Positions 1-5,391 are shown, counted from the first letter of the stretch. The stretch: 17,900 nucleotides of DNA from Clostridiales bacterium (GCA_019419865.1 JAHZIG010000039.1:1-17900); one strand, 5' to 3'. The notes: generated by a model from the letters alone, not told the origin. Numbers and translations are program-made.

Positions 1-54
1 ATAATATTTCTCACACTCTCCCGGCAAATCCGTCAAAGTATATCTATCTTCCAT
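1..54 (-). CDS. Unidentified gene, 5' end only (runs off left edge)
   Basis: An ATG at 54-52 opens a frame that stays open for 18 codons to the window edge, starting MEDRYTLTDLPGE. A GGAGG lies at 68-64, nine bases upstream, which is good spacing. An in-frame ATG at 60-58 is too close to that site. The start overlaps the 3' end of the upstream gene, as elsewhere in this leftward operon, so it is probably the next gene after dnaB and its small partner. Too little is present to assign a family. Confidence 0.6.
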   Translation of the reverse strand, partial: MEDRYTLTDLPGECEKYY

Positions 55-262
55 CTTCATTTTCCTCCAGTTCTACTTCGTCCAGCGGAACGTATAACAG
101 GCTGTTTCGGCTTTTATCGAGCAATTCGATCGAATACCCTATGTCTCTCCTGTTAGGGATCTTATAACCTCTTATGCCGTTTACCTTATATACGCCGCCT
201 TTGTATATAGCGTTTTTTTCATACGCGATCGCGGGTTTGATCTCGCTATGTTCCAAATTCAT
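44..262 (-). CDS. Small hypothetical protein downstream of dnaB
   Basis: About 72 residues, beginning MNLEHSEIKPAIAYEKN and ending in an acidic tail (DEVELEENEDGR). I do not recognise the family. The middle (residues 20-60) looks like a small beta-rich fold: YKVNGIRGYKIPNRR followed by SIELLDKSRNSLLYVPL. No signal peptide, membrane segment or cysteine motif is visible. The start overlaps the end of dnaB by 17 bases. The GGAGG at 269-265 is only two bases from the ATG at 262; a TTG two codons later (256) has eight-base spacing and may be the true start. Its place between dnaB and the next gene suggests an early-operon accessory role, but the function is unknown. Confidence 0.65.
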   Translation of the reverse strand: MNLEHSEIKPAIAYEKNAIYKGGVYKVNGIRGYKIPNRRDIGYSIELLDKSRNSLLYVPLDEVELEENEDGR

Positions 263-1586
263 AACCTCCAAACTTATCTTTAAACGTCGTTGTCTTCTTG
301 TCCCAATCCAATTCAAATTTGCCGACTTCGCCGTCGCGGTTTTTGGCTATTTTTATTAGCGCCAGCCCTATATTTTCATTGGTCTGTTTATAGTATTCTT
401 CGCGGTGCACGAAGACTACGACGTCGGCGTCCTGTTCGATGTCTCCCGATTCGCGCAGATCCGAAAGTATCGGTTCCTTGTCCTGCCTCGATTCGCTCGC
501 GCGGCTAAGCTGCGATAGAAGTATGACCGGACAATCAAGGCGTTTCGCCATGTTCTTACACATTCTTGAATTTTCGCCTATGACAAGCCGTCTGTCGAGC
601 CGCTTGTCCTTGCTCGTCATAAGCTGCAGGTAGTCGATTATAACAACGTCGAGCTTATGCCCCGAGCGCCTGTGTTCTGTGTTCCAGCGTATACAGCTCG
701 ATAATATCTCAGCCGCGCTTTGGTTCGGAGAATCGTCGATGATTATTTTATCCGAGATTTTCTCAACGGTATCAGCCATTTTAATAAAATCCTCGTCCGG
801 AACGTTTACCGTTTTTATGGCGTGTCCGCTGATATTATTCATGCTCGATACCAGACGTTTAACGATCTCAGATCCGCCCATCTCCAAGCTGAATAATCCG
901 ACTCTTTTACCTTGCTTCGCGATATTCGCCGCGATATTGAGCGCGAACGCCGTTTTTCCCATGGCCGGACGACCGCCGATAATATACATCTTCTTTTTTT
1001 CGAGTCCGCCCGTCATAATGTCCAGTTTCTTATATCCGGTCGATATGCCGGGCAACTTTTTTCCAAGCCGCTTGCGCTCGTCATATTCGTCCATAAATTC
1101 AAAGAAACAGTCTTCAAAACTCCGCATGTCGTTTTGCTTTGCGTCCGGAGAATTGAAAATGACGCTGCATATGTTATCGTCGACGTCGTTTATCGAGTTT
1201 TTAGGATCGTACATATCGCTGAGAGCTTTCTCGAGCGCGGCTATTTGCCTGCGTCTCTCGGCCTTTTCTTTAACGATCTTCACATAGGTCTCGACGCTCG
1301 ACTTATCCGTCGAAGGCACTTTGTCAACGAGTCCCAATACATATCGCTGAGCCTCAGTGATATTCTCCGCGCCTTTGGCCTCGATAAGATTCTTGAGCGT
1401 GATGATGTCGGCTGATTTCTCAGCCGCGTAATCCGGTAAGATACCGAAAATAAACCGCGCTTTACTGTCGTAAAAATCGGACTTTTTAAGCGGCGCCGTG
1501 AGAGCGTATAGCCGCGGATCGCATATCACGGCTCCCAACACGGCTTCCTCGGCCTCGACGTCGTAAGGAATCATTTTTGCAGTCAT
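246..1586 (-). CDS. dnaB: Replicative DNA helicase, DnaB family
   Basis: 446 residues, the normal length for DnaB. The N-terminal domain begins with the family signature PYDVEAEEAVLGAV (residues 7-20). The RecA-like domain has Walker A GRPAMGKT (205-212), Walker B VVIIDYLQL (314-322), the LSQLSR motif (357-362) and the segment SDLRESGDIEQDADVV (375-390). These are the ATPase and inter-subunit residues of the hexameric helicase that unwinds DNA at the fork. The ATG overlaps the stop of the upstream replication protein (ATGA at 1586-1583), so the two are translationally coupled, with AAGGAAGG upstream. A phage copy is inferred from its neighbours: the initiator-like gene before it and phage control genes further upstream. 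It presumably drives replication of element A. A chromosomal dnaB is unlikely in this context. Confidence 0.95.
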   Translation of the reverse strand: MTAKMIPYDVEAEEAVLGAVICDPRLYALTAPLKKSDFYDSKARFIFGILPDYAAEKSADIITLKNLIEAKGAENITEAQRYVLGLVDKVPSTDKSSVETYVKIVKEKAERRRQIAALEKALSDMYDPKNSINDVDDNICSVIFNSPDAKQNDMRSFEDCFFEFMDEYDERKRLGKKLPGISTGYKKLDIMTGGLEKKKMYIIGGRPAMGKTAFALNIAANIAKQGKRVGLFSLEMGGSEIVKRLVSSMNNISGHAIKTVNVPDEDFIKMADTVEKISDKIIIDDSPNQSAAEILSSCIRWNTEHRRSGHKLDVVIIDYLQLMTSKDKRLDRRLVIGENSRMCKNMAKRLDCPVILLSQLSRASESRQDKEPILSDLRESGDIEQDADVVVFVHREEYYKQTNENIGLALIKIAKNRDGEVGKFELDWDKKTTTFKDKFGGYEFGT

Positions 1587-2359
1587 TGTATAAAACCGCC
1601 TTCCTTCGCGAGCTCCAGAAAAATATCCTCCGATTCGTCGCGATCCGCCCGCGCGGCGGTCTTTTGTTTCGACTGTTCGGCCAATTCAAGATACGCTTTG
1701 AACAACGCCTTTTGACCGACGAAGTTCGTCGACCGCGCTATGTATTTTTCGGGAACGTCGTTGTCCCTGATGTAGTCCAGATAAATGTCAAGAGCTCGCA
1801 GCGCCGTATCAGCGCCATACGCTTTAGCGGTCTTGACAAAATTTTTATACGTCTGCGCGCGGTTGAACTTGTTCGGATACTTGTTCCAGAATTCCTCGAA
1901 TTCTGCTTCGAACTCGCTTTCAGAATCTTTTTTGTTTATTTTTTTATATAACTGGTTATTAACTGGTATTGGTTTGTGGTTTTCGCATGATCCATTTGTG
2001 TTTTTTGAATCATCGATTTGTGGTTTTTTAACCATCGATTTGTGATTTTTTAACGCGGCGTATCCGGCCTCTGTTACAGCATACCAATTTGTTTTATCGA
2101 AGCCCTTTTTGTTGTAGTCTCCCTTTATAATGAGTTTATCGTCTTCGAGCTTGCTTAGCGCCGTTCGTATCTGGTATACGGACAAATACGGGAACAGCTC
2201 CTGAAACGCGCTGAGAGAGTTATAAGACCAGACATACCCGTCGTATAGATGTTTACCGTTGGCCTTGTTTTTCTCGCACCAAAAAAATATGTACTGCAGC
2301 AGTATGGCGGCGTTTACTCCGTATTGTTTGGCTACGTCGACGTCGAACATGTGCATCAT
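1583..2359 (-). CDS. Phage replication initiation protein, winged-helix (DnaD/RepO-like)
   Basis: 258 residues. Residues 1-105 look like the winged-helix N-terminus of phage replication proteins: DVAKQYGVNAAILLQYI, then WSYNSLSAFQELFPYL, then YQIRTALSKLEDDKLI, then a wing ending in WYAVTEAG. A polar linker (about 110-150) leads to a C-terminal domain typical of phage initiators and helicase loaders (FEEFWNKYPNKFNRAQTYKNF, then DNDVPEKYIARSTNFV). By family knowledge such proteins bind the phage origin and recruit DnaB. The 4-base overlap with dnaB downstream supports this. The start is the first of ATGATG (2359 or 2356), with GGAG ten bases upstream. Whether it is strictly DnaD-like or another initiator class cannot be settled by eye. 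Confidence 0.75.
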   Translation of the reverse strand: MMHMFDVDVAKQYGVNAAILLQYIFFWCEKNKANGKHLYDGYVWSYNSLSAFQELFPYLSVYQIRTALSKLEDDKLIIKGDYNKKGFDKTNWYAVTEAGYAALKNHKSMVKKPQIDDSKNTNGSCENHKPIPVNNQLYKKINKKDSESEFEAEFEEFWNKYPNKFNRAQTYKNFVKTAKAYGADTALRALDIYLDYIRDNDVPEKYIARSTNFVGQKALFKAYLELAEQSKQKTAARADRDESEDIFLELAKEGGFIQ

Positions 2360-2365
2360 ACGTTA

Positions 2366-2668
2366 TCAGCTCCGTTCCGCGTAGGGTTCAGACTCGCATA
2401 TGCAAAACTGAACCTTAGCCCGCATTTCGCTTAGTTCCTTAACATACATCTTATACATTGAACACTGGAGCCTAAATATCTCTTTTAGGAATCTGTCTCC
2501 GTTATCGTCGTTTATCTTAGCGCTCAGCGCCCTGATCCTATTTAAGTTCTGCCTAATGAAGTCGTCTATCGTGTTTAATATGCTGTTGTCGAATATGTCG
2601 ACGACTACCGCGCCGCGCTTATCGCCCGCCGTAGGGTTTTGGGTTTGTCTGTATTCTTGTATAGTCAT
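2366..2668 (-). CDS. Hypothetical early-operon protein
   Basis: 100 residues starting MTIQEYRQTQNPTAGDKRG. The body (35-85) looks helical (FIRQNLNRIRALSAKIND, FLKEIFRLQCSMYKMYVKELSEMRAK) with two cysteines near the end (FCICESEP). I do not recognise a family. The ATG at 2668 is chosen over an in-frame GTG at 2680 because GAGAGGTG lies nine bases before the ATG and overlaps the GTG. It ends six bases before the replication initiator gene and follows the small zinc-finger gene closely, so it is part of the replication operon of element A. Confidence 0.7.
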   Translation of the reverse strand: MTIQEYRQTQNPTAGDKRGAVVVDIFDNSILNTIDDFIRQNLNRIRALSAKINDDNGDRFLKEIFRLQCSMYKMYVKELSEMRAKVQFCICESEPYAERS

Positions 2669-2684
2669 CTCTTTTTTCACCTCT

Positions 2685-2697
2685 CAAAATATTACAA
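2685..2697 (-). repeat. Second copy of a 13-base operon leader motif
   Basis: On the minus strand this reads TTGTAATATTTTG followed by AGAGGTG. The same 13 bases precede the Shine-Dalgarno of the upstream gene (2923-2911) and of the first replication-operon gene in element B (12924-12936). Here it covers the stop codon of the zinc-finger gene and lies just before the ribosome binding site of the next. Confidence 0.6.
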
Positions 2698-2895
2698 CGT
2701 GCGTTCCTCGTACCCGTAATAGTTCGAACAACAATCCTCGCTGCAAAAAACATTGCCGTTGGAATCCTCGCCGAAGAGCTGGCCTCCGTATATCGTTCTT
2801 CCGCAATAATCGCACTCGAGCGTCGTAAGCTCGCTTGAATCTCCGTCTAAAGTCTCGCTTACCTTTTCGTCTAAAAAATCGAATAAGTCTTCCAT
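2692..2895 (-). CDS. Small zinc-finger protein, first gene of replication operon A
   Basis: 67 residues. The acidic N-terminus (MEDLFDFLDEKVSETL) is followed by a cysteine cluster: C28 and C31 (CDYC), then C51, C55 and C56 (FCSEDCC). This is consistent with a single zinc-binding knuckle of the treble-clef kind. The ATG at 2895 has GGAAGGGGAG upstream; a longer in-frame start at 2934 has no such site. It is the first gene after the divergent promoter and palindrome at 2959-2974. Its counterpart position in element B (12954) holds an unrelated protein, so the control segment has been joined to different first genes. Function unknown. Confidence 0.75.
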   Translation of the reverse strand: MEDLFDFLDEKVSETLDGDSSELTTLECDYCGRTIYGGQLFGEDSNGNVFCSEDCCSNYYGYEERTL

Positions 2896-2910
2896 GGTTT
2901 TCTCCCCTTC

Positions 2911-2923
2911 CAAAATATTACAA
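2911..2923 (-). repeat. 13-base leader motif before first replication gene
   Basis: Minus strand TTGTAATATTTTG followed directly by GGAAGGGGAG. It is identical to 12924-12936 in element B and to 2697-2685 one gene downstream. It marks the downstream limit of the segment shared by the two elements. Confidence 0.65.
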
Positions 2924-2945
2924 ATTCTTATCATTTCTATTAATA

Positions 2946-2974
2946 ATTGTTTCTTTCGTTGACATTAATGTCAA
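2946..2974 (-). promoter_or_regulatory. Putative replication-operon promoter of element A
   Basis: On the minus strand, -35 TTGACA (2974-2969), a 17-base spacer, and a weak -10 AACAAT (2951-2946, four of six consensus bases). Both hexamers and the spacing are conserved in element B (12873-12901). The -35 box is one half of a perfect palindrome whose other half is the -35 of the opposed promoter. The weak -10 suggests a need for activation. Confidence 0.5.
2959..2974. promoter_or_regulatory. Perfect 16-bp palindromic operator with two opposed -35 boxes
   Basis: TTGACATTAATGTCAA equals its own reverse complement. Each half is a consensus -35 hexamer facing outward, so RNA polymerase could not occupy both directions at once, and a dimeric regulator bound here would block both. 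The identical 16 bases occur at 12873-12888. The protein that binds it is not identifiable from the sequence. Confidence 0.7.
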
Positions 2975-2987
2975 TTTATGGTATATT
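2959..2987 (+). promoter_or_regulatory. Promoter P1 for short RNA 1 of element A
   Basis: -35 TTGACA (2959-2964), exactly 17 bases, -10 TATATT (2982-2987). Predicted start near 2994. It points away from the replication genes, against the direction of every annotated gene between 4374 and 1. Conserved in element B at 12888-12860. Confidence 0.75.
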
Positions 2988-2993
2988 ATCATT

Positions 2994-3058
2994 GTTGACT
3001 TAATCATACTTTTTGCGGCCTTGGGAGTTAGTCGTTTTCCAAGGCCGCTCTCCTTTTT
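2994..3058 (+). ncRNA. Predicted short antisense RNA 1 (about 65 nt), element A
   Basis: The RNA would start near 2994 from P1. It contains a perfect 10-bp stem, GCGGCCTTGG (3015-3024) and CCAAGGCCGC (3039-3048), with a 14-base loop whose ATTAGTCGTTTT-like sequence is largely conserved in element B. A run of five T (3054-3058) follows five bases after the stem, so termination may be leaky. No open reading frame with a ribosome binding site fits inside. It lies antisense to any leftward transcript crossing from the early genes into the replication operon. The promoter and hairpin are seen; the RNA itself is inferred. Confidence 0.5.
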
Positions 3059-3062
3059 GTCC

Positions 3063-3091
3063 TTGACAAATGGTTGGTTTTAGGTTATATT
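3063..3091 (+). promoter_or_regulatory. Promoter P2 for short RNA 2 of element A
   Basis: -35 TTGACA (3063-3068), 17-base spacer, -10 TATATT (3086-3091). It has the same hexamers and spacing as P1 and begins four bases after the P1 terminator T-run. Predicted start near 3098. Conserved in element B at 12784-12756. Confidence 0.75.
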
Positions 3092-3097
3092 GGTTGT

Positions 3098-3159
3098 GTG
3101 TTAATAGATTTTTTCATTTGTACCTTTCCGCTGTGCGCTTATGCGCCGGCGGATTTTTT
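3098..3159 (+). ncRNA. Predicted short antisense RNA 2 (about 62 nt), element A
   Basis: From P2 the transcript would run through a T-rich stretch into a hairpin at 3127-3153 (outer stem TCCGC with GCGGA, inner stem GCGC-TTAT-GCGC) followed immediately by six T (3154-3159). This has the shape of a strong intrinsic terminator. It is antisense to the end of the small frame at 3139-3252. In element B the same terminator falls inside the coding end of the gene at 12568-12762. Function unknown; an antisense regulator of the early operon is one reading. Confidence 0.5.
3127..3159 (+). terminator. Intrinsic terminator after P2
   Basis: TCCGC (3127-3131) pairs with GCGGA (3149-3153). Inside it, GCGC (3135-3138) pairs with GCGC (3143-3146) around a TTAT loop. 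Six T follow at once. It is oriented rightward, against the local genes. Confidence 0.7.
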
Positions 3160-3252
3160 ATGTTTGGTAGTCTTCGCTTTCCTGCAAGCCTCGTCTATCC
3201 TCTCAATCAGCTCGCGCAAGGACGCGTTCTTTTCTGCTGTCAATTCGATCGT
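3139..3252 (-). pseudogene. Start-less relic of a small gene intact in element B
   Basis: A 37-codon frame reads TIELTAEKNASLRELIERIDEACRK and ends KKSAGA. It matches the start of the intact gene at 12568 (MIELTEEKRLQLRMLI) in sequence and position. The expected ATG is ACG at 3252-3250. The codons immediately upstream in this frame include a stop, so no earlier start exists, and the next TTG is about 17 bases from the ribosome binding site. The middle has diverged and the frame ends early, though DNA similarity to element B resumes from about 3160. Either the gene is dead or it uses a rare ACG start; the relic reading is favoured. Confidence 0.6.
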
Positions 3253-3485
3253 CTCTCACATCTCCCCTCTTTCCTAAGTCTTCCATCAGTCTTGTAAAGA
3301 AGCGCTAAATTGTAGCACGCTCCGACCATGCCCCATAAGGTTATGATCGCCGGAATAATATACACATACTTTTCAAGTACTCCCGCCATTTTGCAAGCCG
3401 CCATCCCGAATTCTCCTAAAAATACGAGACCGAAGTTTTTATATAGGTGTAGGTATAGTTTAGTCTCTGATTTTCTTCTGTTCAT
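3240..3485 (-). CDS. Small membrane protein, shared by both elements
   Basis: 81 residues. A basic amphipathic N-terminus (MNRRKSETKLYLHLYKNFG) precedes two hydrophobic segments: about 22-37 (FLGEFGMAACKMAGVL) and 39-63 (KYVYIIPAIITLWGMVGACYNLALL). A charged tail follows (KTDGRLRKEGRCERRSN). It is probably an inner-membrane hairpin. GGGGG lies seven bases before the ATG at 3485. The protein at 12353-12571 is a close homologue, identical over YLHLYKNFGL-like, MAACKMAGVLEKYVYIIPAI and ITLWGM segments. The C-terminus here is three residues (RSN) longer because the ancestral TGA stop has become CGA. The family is not recognised and its role is unknown. Confidence 0.8.
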   Translation of the reverse strand: MNRRKSETKLYLHLYKNFGLVFLGEFGMAACKMAGVLEKYVYIIPAIITLWGMVGACYNLALLYKTDGRLRKEGRCERRSN

Positions 3486-3505
3486 CTTAGAACCCCCTTT
3501 TATCT

Positions 3506-3658
3506 CTAAAATCTGATTTCTCGTACTTTTTTACTGTTTTTGTTATATATGATCAAAGCGTCCTTATTTTCCTCAACAAGAGCCCAATTTTCAGGATTCA
3601 GATTTTTATCGCTGAGAAATATCTTTTGCGCCCTGGTCAACCTTTTCGGCTGTTTCAT
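3506..3658 (-). CDS. DUF6906-like small protein
   Basis: 50 residues starting MKQPKRLTRAQKIFLSDKNL, then NPENWALVEE and an IIYNKNSKKVREIRF tail. The order matches the short phage proteins grouped as DUF6906: a basic LTRAQK start, a 'loNPxNW' centre and a strand-rich end. GGAGG lies six bases before the ATG at 3658. It is common in Bacillota prophages in the early region; no biochemical role is known to me. It lies between the excisionase-like gene and the membrane protein gene, in the same direction. Family assignment is from memory of the pattern. Confidence 0.7.
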   Translation of the reverse strand: MKQPKRLTRAQKIFLSDKNLNPENWALVEENKDALIIYNKNSKKVREIRF

Positions 3659-3679
3659 GCATAACCTCCGTAGTCTTCT

Positions 3680-3871
3680 TTATGCGTATTTGTAGCTGTT
3701 TACGTGTTCTATCTCACGCCATTTTTCATAGCTGCGTATGTCAATGTACCACTTATGTCCTTGCTTATACGCCGGGAAGCCCTTTTTGTGTATCCAGCGT
3801 TCTACTGTATTCTCCGGAATGCCGTACATAGCACGAAACGTTTTTAAATCGACTTGTCTAATCTCTGGCAT
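3680..3871 (-). CDS. Excisionase-like DNA-binding protein (HTH_17/MerR-like)
   Basis: 63 residues starting MPEIRQVDLKTFRAMYGIPENTVERW. The pattern is that of small winged-helix excisionases: a helix-turn-helix with IPENTVERWIHKKGFPAYKQGHKW, then a wing and 'IDIRSYEKW' helix. Such proteins bend attachment-site DNA and bias the integrase toward excision. The ATG at 3871 has GGAAGGTGAG six bases upstream; a longer frame start at 3922 has none. It is transcribed leftward with the Cro-like gene, opposite to integrase A, as expected if excision is made in the lytic state. A simple transcription regulator is the alternative. Confidence 0.75.
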   Translation of the reverse strand: MPEIRQVDLKTFRAMYGIPENTVERWIHKKGFPAYKQGHKWYIDIRSYEKWREIEHVNSYKYA

Positions 3872-3896
3872 AGTAATCTCACCTTCCTTTTTATTT

Positions 3897-4163
3897 TTAA
3901 ACACCTTTGCTGTAGTAGCCATGGAAAATCGGCGGGCTCGCTCCTGCCGGCAAACATGCTTGCGGACTACTGCTCGTAGTCTTATTGTCGTTTGCGGATA
4001 TCTTGGCGTCCACTTTTAAATAGGCGTCGGTCAATTCGATCATACTTGAACTTAGTCTTATCACCACATCCATATCAATTGTGGAATGAGACTCGGCTGA
4101 TAATAATTTGATCTGCTTATAAATAATGTTTCTCAGTCGTATTAGATGCTTTTCGGTCTCCAT
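3897..4163 (-). CDS. Hypothetical early protein
   Basis: 88 residues. A helical N-terminal half (METEKHLIRLRNIIYKQIKLL, then VVIRLSSSMIELTDAYLKV) precedes a low-complexity tail with NDNKTTSSSPQACLPAGASPP. I do not recognise it. The strong GGAGGTG ribosome binding site lies within the last codons of the Cro-like gene, two bases separate the two genes, and the pair is probably one transcript from the promoter at 4444-4416. Confidence 0.65.
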   Translation of the reverse strand: METEKHLIRLRNIIYKQIKLLSAESHSTIDMDVVIRLSSSMIELTDAYLKVDAKISANDNKTTSSSPQACLPAGASPPIFHGYYSKGV

Positions 4164-4164
4164 C

Positions 4165-4374
4165 TTAGCTCACCTCCCTCTCGTGGTCATAGATAAACTC
4201 AAGCGTTACGCCGAATATATCGGCAAGCTTTTTCGCCATCGTCATATCGAGCTTTTTCTGACGCTCGCCGTTTTCGATCAGGCTATAATAGCTTTCCGAA
4301 ATGTTAAGTTTTTTTGAAATTTCCAGTTGCGTGTAACCTAATTCTTCCCTTAATTCACGTAGATATCGTCTCAT
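4165..4374 (-). CDS. Cro-like HTH regulator (XRE family)
   Basis: 69 residues starting MRRYLRELREELGYTQLEIS. Residues 5-58 are a classic XRE helix-turn-helix: LRELREELGYTQLEISKKL, NISESYYSLIENGERQ, then MAKKLADIFGVTLEFIY. The ATG at 4374 has AAGGGG six bases before it; two earlier in-frame starts lack that. It is the first leftward gene, divergent from the repressor gene at 4548 across four operator-like sites. A Cro-type switch function, repressing the lysogenic promoter and starting lytic expression, is inferred from this position. Confidence 0.85.
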   Translation of the reverse strand: MRRYLRELREELGYTQLEISKKLNISESYYSLIENGERQKKLDMTMAKKLADIFGVTLEFIYDHEREVS

Positions 4375-4388
4375 ACTATTCCCCTTCA

Positions 4389-4407
4389 TCTTCACGTTTT
4401 GTAAAGT
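4389..4407. promoter_or_regulatory. Operator O4 (19 bp), element A immunity region
   Basis: TCTTCACG-TTT-TGTAAAGT: two facing 8-base half-sites around a 3-base centre. It lies just after the leftward -10, covering the likely start of the cro-like transcript. Confidence 0.65.
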
Positions 4408-4415
4408 TTAAATCA

Positions 4416-4444
4416 ATAATAGCACTAACTTCACGTAATGTCAA
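4416..4444 (-). promoter_or_regulatory. Leftward early promoter of element A
   Basis: -35 TTGACA (4444-4439), 17-base spacer, -10 TATTAT (4421-4416). Its start would lie about 30 bases before the Cro-like gene. Operator sites O3 and O4 overlap the -35 and the start region. Confidence 0.8.
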
Positions 4445-4446
4445 GA
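4428..4446. promoter_or_regulatory. Operator O3 (19 bp, imperfect)
   Basis: ACTTCACG-TAA-TGTCAAGA. It has the same half-site spacing as O1, with mismatches in the right half, and covers the -35 of the leftward promoter. Confidence 0.5.
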
Positions 4447-4460
4447 GATTTTTGCAAAAA

Positions 4461-4479
4461 TATTTACAATTTGTGAAGT
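4461..4479. promoter_or_regulatory. Operator O2 (19 bp)
   Basis: TATTTACA-ATT-TGTGAAGT, between the two divergent promoters and just upstream of the rightward -35, a position suited to either repression or activation. Confidence 0.6.
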
Positions 4480-4483
4480 TGTA

Positions 4484-4512
4484 TTGACTTTACACTTTGT
4501 AAAGTGTATTAT
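4484..4512 (+). promoter_or_regulatory. Repressor promoter of element A
   Basis: -35 TTGACT (4484-4489), 17-base spacer, -10 TATTAT (4507-4512). It drives the repressor, ImmA-like protease and probably the Ltp-repeat protein. The spacer is filled by operator O1. Confidence 0.8.
4487..4505. promoter_or_regulatory. Operator O1 (19 bp, perfect dyad)
   Basis: ACTTTACA-CTT-TGTAAAGT: perfect 8-base half-sites within the spacer of the repressor promoter, so binding here would block repressor synthesis (autoregulation or Cro action). Confidence 0.75.
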
Positions 4513-4547
4513 ATAGTTAAATCCAACAATTAGAGAGGATGATTGGC

Positions 4548-4874
4548 GTGTTGCAACTCCGAGAACTAAGAAAGCAAAAAGGTCTTACAATGAAGCAGTT
4601 AGGCGAGATAGTAGGTGTTGGAGAAAGCACCATATCTCAATATGAAAATGGCAAACGCCAGCCAGACTACGACATACTTAATAAATTAGCTGACTATTTC
4701 GGCGTATCAGTCGATTACCTTTTAGGACGTACGGACGTGCCAAATCCCGCCGAGAGCCCTCTTGATGGCGTTGAGTTCGCCTTTTATGGTGAAATTAAAG
4801 ACCTTACTGATGAAGAACGTGAAGACTTAGCTGACTTCGTAAAATATTTGAAGTCAAAGAGGAAAGATGATTGA
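4548..4874 (+). CDS. ImmR/CI-type repressor (XRE family)
   Basis: 108 residues from GTG 4548. The N-terminal helix-turn-helix spans about 3-58: LRELRKQKGLTMKQLGEIV, GVGESTISQYENGKRQ, then LNKLADYFGVSVDYLLGR. A short acidic C-terminus (LTDEEREDLADFVKYLKSKRK) probably dimerises or is the protease target. The ATG at 4539 abuts the GAGAGG site with no spacing, whereas GTG 4548 has nine bases, so GTG is preferred. It has no S24 domain. The ImmA-type protease gene follows 22 bases later, and by family knowledge (ICEBs1, phi105 style) that protease cleaves the repressor to induce the element. Confidence 0.85.
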   Translation: MLQLRELRKQKGLTMKQLGEIVGVGESTISQYENGKRQPDYDILNKLADYFGVSVDYLLGRTDVPNPAESPLDGVEFAFYGEIKDLTDEEREDLADFVKYLKSKRKDD

Positions 4875-4896
4875 AGACTTAGGGGAGCCTTAGCCA

Positions 4897-5310
4897 ATGA
4901 AAAATTTGCCGGAAATCTATGAAGAAGCAGATGAAAATGACGTCATGATTTTAGAGCATAAAATTGGCGGTAGAAAATCCATAATAGCCCATACTCAAGA
5001 TACGACCGCTATCGCTATTAATAGTAAACTGATAGATACGGCCGCTGAGGAAAAGACGATAATTATGCATGAGATGGGTCATCATTATACAGGCGCATAT
5101 TATACTGAGCATAGTAAGTTTGAATTAAAATGCCGTAAAGAGTATCGCGCCCATCGCTGTTCAGTTATGCGCTATTTGCCATTAGAGGAACTACAGGAAG
5201 CTGTTAATAAAGGATATACAGAAATATATGAATTGGCTGAATACTTTGATGTGACCGAAGATTTTATACTGACAGCTATTGATATATACAAGCGTCAAGG
5301 TAAGCTGTAG
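4897..5310 (+). CDS. immA: ImmA/IrrE-type metallopeptidase (anti-repressor)
   Basis: 137 residues. The zinc site is HEMGHH (H58, E59, H62), with the likely third ligand E82 in KEYRAHRC. The conserved C-terminal helix follows with LPLEELQEAVNKGYTEIYELAEYFDVTEDF, the usual ImmA ending. ImmA proteins cleave their partner ImmR repressor when DNA damage or other signals appear, turning on excision and replication. The position directly after the ImmR-type gene fits this. GGGGAG lies nine bases before the ATG. The protein is short, lacking any extra DNA-binding domain, as expected for ImmA and unlike longer IrrE proteins. Confidence 0.88.
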   Translation: MKNLPEIYEEADENDVMILEHKIGGRKSIIAHTQDTTAIAINSKLIDTAAEEKTIIMHEMGHHYTGAYYTEHSKFELKCRKEYRAHRCSVMRYLPLEELQEAVNKGYTEIYELAEYFDVTEDFILTAIDIYKRQGKL

Positions 5311-5391
5311 GTTCTAAATAATCTGATTCTCTCAATTTATACAAAAGAAAAAATAATTTTAAAAATTTTAATAATAGAGGAGAGGAAGTAA

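Noticed and set aside
912..1415. Long rightward open frame of 167 codons opposite dnaB
   Set aside because: It is the mirror of a well-supported DnaB coding region, has no ribosome site and no recognisable motif; the same holds for the frame at 679-1287.
3015..3048. Leftward terminator for the early operon of element A
   Set aside because: On the leftward strand the stem is followed by an A-run, not a T-run; the T-run lies on the rightward side.
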